Below, one piece after another: positions 31,731 to 37,435 of a DNA stretch of 37,435 bases. The stretch is taken from assembly GCA_049889395.1 (NCBI GenBank), contig JBMHDM010000029.1, forward strand, positions 1 through 37,435, given 5' to 3'. The translations under genes were made by a program, and so were the position numbers. Under the pieces are notes generated by a model. It was given only the letters and a program-made list of their open reading frames with translations. It was not told the origin of the DNA and searched no databases. The stretch comes from UBA3537 sp049889395 (GTDB lineage: Bacteria; Bacteroidota; Bacteroidia; Flavobacteriales; Flavobacteriaceae). How positions within the stretch are numbered: position 1 is the first letter of the stretch; each line of letters begins with the position of its first letter.

Positions 31731-32957
31731 TTATAGTTTATAAATCCAGTGGGATGGATTTTGGATGTTGCTGTCTTTGTAAATTCCAAAACTCAAAATA
31801 GATTCGCCAGAGGCTTTGCTGGTAATGACCTCGCCAATTACTTGTTTAGTGCTAACTTTATCGCCTTTACTAACATAAAATTTGGACAAATTCTTATAGA
31901 CCGTAATATAGTTACCGTGACGAATCATAATGGTATTATTCCCATTTTTTGGAGTCATAATACCCTGAACGGTTCCTTGGAAAACCGCACGAACCTGTTC
32001 TCCTTTGTTGGTAGCAATGCGCACACCATTACTTTTTATTTTTATAGAAGGGTCAATTGGTGATGGATTCGTACCATAACGCAACTTAACAACTCCGCTG
32101 GCTACTGGCCAGGGTAACTTCCCTTTATTTGCCGTAAAATTAGCGGCCAATAATTTTTGTTCGGGAGTTAAAGAAAATGTGGCTGACTTTGCAGAGATAC
32201 CTGCCTTTTTGTTGGATGCTGCAATGGCTTCTCGAATTAATTTTTGAATTTCACGATCGAGCTTATTGGATTCCTTTTGTTTAGCTTTAATTTGTGCAGC
32301 AAATTTGGACAGATTACTTTGTATGGATGCCATCAGATCTTGCTGGTTTTGCAATTCAGCATCTAATCTCTTTTTGGCGGCTCTATTTTCTGCCACCAAT
32401 TTATCTTTATCTTTCTTTTGCCGCAGAAGATCTTGATTCAGAGCTTGAAGTTCGACCGTTTCTTGTCTAATTATTTCAGCTTGTTGTTTTTGATAGTTAG
32501 CGTATTGCTTAATGTATTGTAACCGTCGATAAGCCTGCTGAAAATTCTGAGAAGATAGTAGAAACATCAATTTATTGGAGCGTGTTCGGTTTTTATAGGA
32601 TCGAACAACCATAGCAGCATAATCTTGTTTTAATGCTTTTAACTTGTCTCTTTTCTTGGATATCTTGTTTTGGTTTGTATTAATCTCTCGTGTTAATAAA
32701 TTAGCTTGCTCATTGGTTATCCGAATCAAATTTTTTCGAACACTAATTTTATAATTTAAATCCTCAACTGCACTAACAACTGATTTTTTTTCTGCTTTCC
32801 CCTCAAATAATAACGCTGTGATTTGTCGGATCTCTTGTTGTAATTCTCGCCGGCGTTCTTCCAACTCCAGTTGACGCTTACTTTGTGCAGCGGATTCCCA
32901 TGGGCAAAAAGCCAATGTTATTACAGTTGCTACAAAAAGAAATTTAAGTTGTTTCAT
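31731..32957 (-). CDS. EnvC-like protein: coiled coil plus degenerate LytM (M23) domain
   Basis: A 408-residue secreted protein: signal peptide (about 1-24), long Gln/Lys/Arg-rich coiled coils (about 25-250), and a C-terminal LytM/M23 domain (about 285-408). Active LytM peptidases need His and Asp in the first motif and HxH in the last. Here the first motif reads SNGVRIA and the last ILSFGI, so the zinc ligands are missing; only the RHGNYITVY strand is well kept. This is the pattern of EnvC, which has no hydrolase activity but switches on cell-wall amidases at division. The role is inferred from architecture. Its ATG overlaps the DUF4292 gene stop (ATGA). Confidence 0.87.
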   Translation of the reverse strand: MKQLKFLFVATVITLAFCPWESAAQSKRQLELEERRRELQQEIRQITALLFEGKAEKKSVVSAVEDLNYKISVRKNLIRITNEQANLLTREINTNQNKISKKRDKLKALKQDYAAMVVRSYKNRTRSNKLMFLLSSQNFQQAYRRLQYIKQYANYQKQQAEIIRQETVELQALNQDLLRQKKDKDKLVAENRAAKKRLDAELQNQQDLMASIQSNLSKFAAQIKAKQKESNKLDREIQKLIREAIAASNKKAGISAKSATFSLTPEQKLLAANFTANKGKLPWPVASGVVKLRYGTNPSPIDPSIKIKSNGVRIATNKGEQVRAVFQGTVQGIMTPKNGNNTIMIRHGNYITVYKNLSKFYVSKGDKVSTKQVIGEVITSKASGESILSFGIYKDSNIQNPSHWIYKL

Positions 32958-33721
32958 TGTAACTCTACAGGTTTATATCCCGAGGGTATTTTAAACGGAA
33001 ATCGCAAAGGTTGATTTAAATTTACAGATTTCAAATTCATTGACAAGGTCATTTTTTTTTGGCTGTCAAATATGTTTATAACCATCTGTTGAGGAATAAT
33101 TTGTTTATCAATAACTTGATAGGATTGATAATTAACCTGAAATAATCTTTGTTCGTTTGGTTGAGAAAATTCTAAGCCCTCTAATTTAAAGTTTTTCGGA
33201 TGAATAGAATATAAAATATTTAATTTTGGGGACTGTTTTTTTGGATATAGTACATACGACTTTAAGTCATATCGCTTGGTCAGCGCTTGTGATTTGTGGG
33301 GTAAGATTATCTCTGCTAACAATAAATTTTGAATTTGATCAAAATTGAAATTCACGCCAAGAAATTCTTTAATCAAACTAAAATCACCTTCAAAAAAAGT
33401 ATTATTTAGTTTATTATACATCTGGACTTTATCAGGTGTTATTTTTATGCGAATCATATTTAAAAACGCATTAATCCAAACGATTTTATCGCGCTCCATT
33501 CTGAGGTTTACCGTGTGGGTTTGGGATTTATCTCCAGATTTGAGTTCAAACCGAACTCGAGCTTGTAGGGTAGAAAATTCTGTTTTTTTCTTATTATGAA
33601 TCCTAAGAATTTGTTTTGCCTTTAGGCTGGGATTTGTTGCTACATCCTCTGTCACTGTTTTAGTCGATTTACACGCCATAATCAAAAATAGAACAAGAAA
33701 ATATGGAAGAAGATGTTTCAT
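32954..33721 (-). CDS. DUF4292 lipoprotein
   Basis: A 255-residue lipoprotein with lipobox IMAC (Cys17). The body is predicted beta-rich and matches the Bacteroidota family DUF4292: FSTLQARVRFELKSGD, LRMERDKIVWINAFLNMIRI, KITPDKVQMYNKLNNTFFEG, then IQNLLLAEIILP. The pattern of a hydrophobic concave sheet resembles LolA/LolB carriers, so a role in lipid or lipoprotein handling at the outer membrane is possible but is inference. It sits between the TPR gene (TAATG, 1-bp overlap) and the EnvC-like gene (ATGA), so the three products are made in step. Confidence 0.82.
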   Translation of the reverse strand: MKHLLPYFLVLFLIMACKSTKTVTEDVATNPSLKAKQILRIHNKKKTEFSTLQARVRFELKSGDKSQTHTVNLRMERDKIVWINAFLNMIRIKITPDKVQMYNKLNNTFFEGDFSLIKEFLGVNFNFDQIQNLLLAEIILPHKSQALTKRYDLKSYVLYPKKQSPKLNILYSIHPKNFKLEGLEFSQPNEQRLFQVNYQSYQVIDKQIIPQQMVINIFDSQKKMTLSMNLKSVNLNQPLRFPFKIPSGYKPVELQ

Positions 33722-35058
33722 TAGCGTTTTAAGGCTTTTACTTTATTGGTAAACGATTTCGCTTTATTAATATTATTGAGTTTGGTGTAAATATCGGCCA
33801 TTAATTCGTAATATGATAACGAGATCTCAGATTCCTCAAATATAAAATCTAGCCCTATTTCTAAACGCGCTATAGCATCTTGAGGTAGGTTTAGCGCCAA
33901 TTTGGATTGGCCATAAATGAGATATAATTCAATTTGAGTCGGGTGAAAGTCCAACTGTTCCTCTGAAAAACTAGCTGCACGATTAAATTGCTTGATTTTA
34001 AAGTACAATTGAGCTAAAGTCTTGATAGCCATGAGGTTATTGGGAGAGTCTTGGATGGATTTTTCAAAGTACTCAATGGCTTTATCAATTTTATTTTGTT
34101 GAAGATAAAATTCTGCCCAATCGATATTAGAGCGATTGGAAACATCCAACGACTCTGCTGGTTGAATCTCTAACAAAACGGCTTCATACTTTGGGTTATC
34201 TTTTACAAATTGCATAAAATCCTGTAAGACTTTAAGTTTCAAATAAGGCTCCAATATATTACTTGCTGTAACAATCTTCATGGAAGATATTGCATTATCA
34301 TATTGCCTATCGTCCAAGTAAAATTTGTACAATGCTACATGTGCAATATGGGATTTAGGATGGGTAGATAAAAACTGCTTAGCTGTCAAAAAAGCCTCAT
34401 TTTTTAAATTATATTGACTTAAAGTATAAATAAGATTAAGGAAGTTTTTGGGGCTATTGGGATCAATCTTTAGCCGTTGTTTCAAAAAGGTTAGATGAGA
34501 TTTAACATTTTTTGTCCGCTTATAAATTTCCACTCTAGTCTGATCACGATTGCTGTTATAGCCGTAACGCTTGTCTAAATATTCTATTTGTACTAAGGCC
34601 TCTTCGTATCGCCCTGTCTCTGTATACAAATTGATCAGATCTTCCTCATAGTCTCTGTTCTTGTGTAGGAGTGGTTTGAGGGCTTGGATAGCTTTATTGT
34701 AATCTTGTGAATTAACATAAAGTTGATATAATTTTTCTTTGTACCAAAATTGTTTGGGATCGAGTTTTACTGCTTTTTGTAGATAGTTTTCAGAGCGGTT
34801 GTACGATTTTGTTTTCAAAAAAAGATCTCCCAATTCATAAAACACAACCGCCCTTTCAGGAAATAGTTCAGCACATCGGGTAAAAGCCGTAATCGCTTCG
34901 TTATAGTTTTCTATACCTTTTTGTTTTAAGCCTTCATAAAATTGATTTTGAAACTGTTCTTCTTTTGATTGTTGTAAATTCAGGGAATCAATTCTCGCTT
35001 GAGCTACTAAAATATAGGAGCAGAAAAAGAAAAATAATATGCCTTTTTTTACAATCAT
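33721..35058 (-). CDS. Secreted tetratricopeptide-repeat protein
   Basis: A 445-residue protein with a signal peptide (about 1-21, ending VAQA) and at least nine degenerate TPR units. Clear examples are NYNEAITAFTRCAELFPERA, KSYNRSENYLQKAVKLDPKQ and KIDKAIEYFEKSIQDSPNNL. TPR arrays bind other proteins and have no activity of their own. It is probably periplasmic, since no lipobox Cys follows the signal. It overlaps dut upstream (ATGA) and the DUF4292 gene downstream (TAATG), which argues for a shared envelope function with the latter. The partner is unknown. Confidence 0.87.
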   Translation of the reverse strand: MIVKKGILFFFFCSYILVAQARIDSLNLQQSKEEQFQNQFYEGLKQKGIENYNEAITAFTRCAELFPERAVVFYELGDLFLKTKSYNRSENYLQKAVKLDPKQFWYKEKLYQLYVNSQDYNKAIQALKPLLHKNRDYEEDLINLYTETGRYEEALVQIEYLDKRYGYNSNRDQTRVEIYKRTKNVKSHLTFLKQRLKIDPNSPKNFLNLIYTLSQYNLKNEAFLTAKQFLSTHPKSHIAHVALYKFYLDDRQYDNAISSMKIVTASNILEPYLKLKVLQDFMQFVKDNPKYEAVLLEIQPAESLDVSNRSNIDWAEFYLQQNKIDKAIEYFEKSIQDSPNNLMAIKTLAQLYFKIKQFNRAASFSEEQLDFHPTQIELYLIYGQSKLALNLPQDAIARLEIGLDFIFEESEISLSYYELMADIYTKLNNINKAKSFTNKVKALKR

Positions 35059-35489
35059 TTACGGCCTGTACTTCCAAATCCTCCATCTCCACGACATGTT
35101 TCAGATAAGGTTTCAACCTCATTCCAATTAGCACGTTCGTGCTTAGCTATTACCATTTGTGCAACTCGTTCACCATTTTTTATAGTAAACGCTTTGTTGG
35201 ACAAATTGACTAAAATTACACCTATCTCACCTCTATAGTCTGCATCAATAGTACCTGGGCTATTTAAAACTGTAAGACCGTGCTTGGCGGCCAATCCACT
35301 TCTAGGTCGCACTTGAGCTTCATATCCAACCGGAAGTTCAAGGTATAGTCCTGTTGGTATAATAGCACGTTGCATGGGGTCTAGCAGTACATCTGACTGA
35401 ATGTTGGCTCGCAAATCCATACCGGCTGAAGCCTTAGTTTCGTAATCTGGCAAATCGTGGTTAGATTTATTAATAATATTGATCTTCAT
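35055..35489 (-). CDS. dut: dUTP diphosphatase
   Basis: Hydrolyses dUTP to dUMP and pyrophosphate, keeping uracil out of DNA and feeding thymidylate synthesis. The 144-residue trimeric type has motifs 1-5: ASAGMDLRAN, RPRSGLAAKHG, NSPGTIDADYRGEI, GERVAQMVIAK and RGDGGFGSTG. The catalytic Asp is in GTIDADYRGE. It lies 3 bp after the flippase gene and overlaps the TPR gene by 4 bp, an odd place for a nucleotide enzyme amid envelope genes. Confidence 0.97.
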   Translation of the reverse strand: MKINIINKSNHDLPDYETKASAGMDLRANIQSDVLLDPMQRAIIPTGLYLELPVGYEAQVRPRSGLAAKHGLTVLNSPGTIDADYRGEIGVILVNLSNKAFTIKNGERVAQMVIAKHERANWNEVETLSETCRGDGGFGSTGRK

Positions 35490-35492
35490 AAT

Positions 35493-36953
35493 TTAAGACT
35501 TAATAAGTTGTTTCAGCATTGTTTTTTCCTTTACCCATATAACCCCAGTCAATGTTATAATTAGCACTAACCCAATGATGTAATTCTCTCGAAAGTAATA
35601 AAAGGACACCGCTGAAAATAGAACAGACAAGGAAATATATACCCCTATCTTTTTTAAGTTATAGGGTATGGCATAATGTTTTTGACCCAACATATATGAA
35701 ACAAGAGCCATAATGAAATACGCGAAAAGTGTGGCAAATGCAGAGGCAAGATATCCATATATTGGTATGAAGACAACGTTAATTATAAGAGTCATTAAAG
35801 CACCAACTATTGATATATAGGCACCAAATTTGGTTTGGTCTGTGATTTTATACCAAACCGATAGATTGTGATAGATTCCTAAAAAGAAATAAGCTAATAG
35901 TAAAATAGGAACAACAGCCATAGCTTCCCAATACGATTCGTTAGGAATTAAAATCAGTTTAAGGAGGTCCACAAAAACAGTAACAACCAATAAAATCAAT
36001 GCGCCGAGTATTACAAAAAACTCCATAATTTTAGCATAATTTATTTTGGCTCCTCTACCACCAGCTTGACTGAAAAAGAAAGGTTCAATTCCGAGTCGAT
36101 AGGCGGTTGCAAATAGCGTCATAAACAATGCCAATTTGTAACAAGCAGAATAGGTTCCTATAGCCGTTTTGGATAAGTTTTCTGGTAGTAAGCGTTCCAA
36201 TAATATACGATCAAAGGTTTCATTTACAGAAAACGCAACGCCAGCAATTAGTACCGGAAACGCATACTTAAGCATTTGTTTCCAAAGACCAATTTTGAAG
36301 CTGTAGTTCAATCTAAAATAAAATGGAATTAATAATAAAAATGTTACTACACTAGCAACCAGATTTGCTATAAAAATATAGTTGACCTCAAAGTTGGGTA
36401 TATAAAATGTGGCCCAAAATGTTGACCTTTCAGCCCATGGTTTTAGCCATAAAAGTAACAATACATTAAAGCCTAAATTAAGTATTACATTAGTGAGTTT
36501 TATGGCCGTATATTTAATAGGTTTACCCAAAGCTCTGAGATATGCAAAGGGAATAACAACTAAAGAATCAAAAAATAAAATCCACAACACTAATTCAATG
36601 TATGCGGTATTGATATTGGTGAGGTTTGAAATATTCTGTCTGAAAATATAACCGAATACAATAATTGTCAAAGAAGTCAATATCAGCGATATAGCGGAGG
36701 TGCTAAGAACCGTTTTTTGATTTTCATCGCTATTAAAAAAGCGAAAAAATGCGGTTTCCATTCCATAGGTTAACAACACATTGAACAAAACAAAATACGC
36801 GAATATTAACGATACATCTCCATAATCAGAGACGTTTTCCAAAACAGATTTGTCGGTGTGAAGACGCACCAACAGAAAGCTAAGCATTTTGGGAATTACT
36901 GTAGCAAGGCCATAAACAAATGTTTGTTTGTAAAGCGTTTTTAGACGACTCAA
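35493..36953 (-). CDS. Polysaccharide flippase (Wzx/oligosaccharide flippase family)
   Basis: A 486-residue membrane protein with about 14 hydrophobic helices, of the family that flips lipid-linked sugars across the cytoplasmic membrane. The N-terminus (LYKQTFVYGLATVIPKMLSF, then a DYGDVSLIFAYF-type helix and GMETAFFRFF) is typical of Bacteroidota members. The best start is a TTG at 36953 (MSRLKTLYK), since an in-frame stop lies seven codons upstream without an ATG, and the first downstream ATG, at codon 23, would remove the first amphipathic helix. It leads the dut-TPR-DUF4292-EnvC operon. No glycosyltransferases are nearby, so its sugar substrate is unknown. Confidence 0.88.
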   Translation of the reverse strand: MSRLKTLYKQTFVYGLATVIPKMLSFLLVRLHTDKSVLENVSDYGDVSLIFAYFVLFNVLLTYGMETAFFRFFNSDENQKTVLSTSAISLILTSLTIIVFGYIFRQNISNLTNINTAYIELVLWILFFDSLVVIPFAYLRALGKPIKYTAIKLTNVILNLGFNVLLLLWLKPWAERSTFWATFYIPNFEVNYIFIANLVASVVTFLLLIPFYFRLNYSFKIGLWKQMLKYAFPVLIAGVAFSVNETFDRILLERLLPENLSKTAIGTYSACYKLALFMTLFATAYRLGIEPFFFSQAGGRGAKINYAKIMEFFVILGALILLVVTVFVDLLKLILIPNESYWEAMAVVPILLLAYFFLGIYHNLSVWYKITDQTKFGAYISIVGALMTLIINVVFIPIYGYLASAFATLFAYFIMALVSYMLGQKHYAIPYNLKKIGVYISLSVLFSAVSFYYFRENYIIGLVLIITLTGVIWVKEKTMLKQLIKS

Positions 36954-37032
36954 ATTTGCTAATTTATGTGCTTAAAAATACACTTTTTAACCCATATACA
37001 ATAATTGGCGTTTTGAAAAAAGAGGCAATCAC

Positions 37033-37435
37033 CTAGGGGTATGTAACAATTGTACGCTCTGTTAGGTTACTTATTTTATAAAAATACCGCCTATTTTGGT
37101 GAAAGTAACTCAGAACACAGGCCTTTTCGTCTAATTCAAAGAGGACGGAATTCTCAACAGGCAAAAGTTTATTGTTGGTTTCTGCTGATAGCTCATGACT
37201 TAATATTATATCTTCAGACTGATTATGTGACGTTCGAAAATGTCCCACAATATACTGGTTGTTATATGTGGCCTTTGTACCTTGACCTCTAAAGAAAAGA
37301 CTGTCAGGGGTTATCCCCTCTAGATTTTTGACTGGTAAAAATACGTCGATACCACTACCCCCGCCCTGAATGCCAGAAACCCAAGATTGGTAATAAGGCA
37401 ACTCTATTGGAATTGGAGGCTTGGAGACGAAAAGT
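37033..37435 (-). CDS. Unidentified protein, N-terminus beyond window edge
   Basis: The frame is open to the right edge and stops with TAG at 37035-37033, leaving about 133 residues. I do not recognise the family. The visible part begins PPIPIELPYYQSWVSGIQGG, followed by GSGIDVFLPV, and looks beta-rich with many aromatic residues; it contains one Cys and no membrane helix. A TTG at 37401 is an internal codon rather than a likely start, because similar-looking sequence (KPPIPIE) continues upstream of it. It lies 79 bp upstream of the flippase gene on the same strand and may belong to the same transcript. Confidence 0.6.
   Translation of the reverse strand, partial: LFVSKPPIPIELPYYQSWVSGIQGGGSGIDVFLPVKNLEGITPDSLFFRGQGTKATYNNQYIVGHFRTSHNQSEDIILSHELSAETNNKLLPVENSVLFELDEKACVLSYFHQNRRYFYKISNLTERTIVTYP

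Overview
The window looks like a chromosomal segment of a low-GC Bacteroidota genome, most likely a marine member of the Flavobacteriaceae. Support comes from a recognisable gliding-motility lipoprotein (GldH), a two-gene atpD-atpC unit with the short epsilon subunit seen in Bacteroidota, a DUF4292 lipoprotein, a HU/CCDC81-SPOR membrane protein, few visible Shine-Dalgarno sequences, and repeated matches to the Bacteroidota -7 promoter element TAnnTTTG. Most of it is core housekeeping DNA. I see no insertion sequence, prophage, CRISPR array, tRNA or rRNA. No gene-free stretch exceeds 300 bases; the longest (about 200 bp upstream of recA, 173 bp between the AraC gene and hemA) hold only candidate promoters.

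Layout. 1-3.6 kb (+): the tail of a probable outer-membrane protein, a GDSL/SGNH lipoprotein, a strong terminator, then atpD-atpC and a second terminator. 3.6-9.8 kb (-): a run read from an AraC-type regulator through hemH, a MATE exporter, hemJ, a sensor histidine kinase and an enoyl-CoA hydratase, with junctions that abut or overlap by a few bases. 9.9-15.8 kb (+): hemA, a hemC-hemD fusion, hemE, hemF and hemB. The two arms diverge from the regulator/hemA gap and together encode nearly the whole C5 protoheme pathway; only gltX and hemL are absent. 15.9-19.4 kb (+): a beta-lactamase-fold serine hydrolase, a PolB-like 3'-5' exonuclease and a double-ATPase peptide ABC protein.

19.4-26 kb (-): trhO, ricT, gldH, a class A penicillin-binding protein, then scoA-scoB. 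26-31.7 kb: recA (+), plsC (-), trpS (+), a dprA interrupted by one in-frame stop (-), a HU-SPOR membrane protein (+) and a hotdog acyl-CoA thioesterase (+). 31.7-37.4 kb (-): a tight cell-envelope operon (flippase, dut, TPR protein, DUF4292 lipoprotein, EnvC-like LytM protein), preceded by an unidentified gene cut by the window edge.

For a second look: the bidirectional heme locus with its own AraC regulator and an embedded MATE exporter; the nonsense-interrupted dprA; a perfect 9-bp hairpin containing the ricT start codon; and the flippase-dut-TPR-DUF4292-EnvC operon. I did not find a clearly new defence or mobile system. The most plausible undescribed biology is regulatory (heme locus) or envelope-related.
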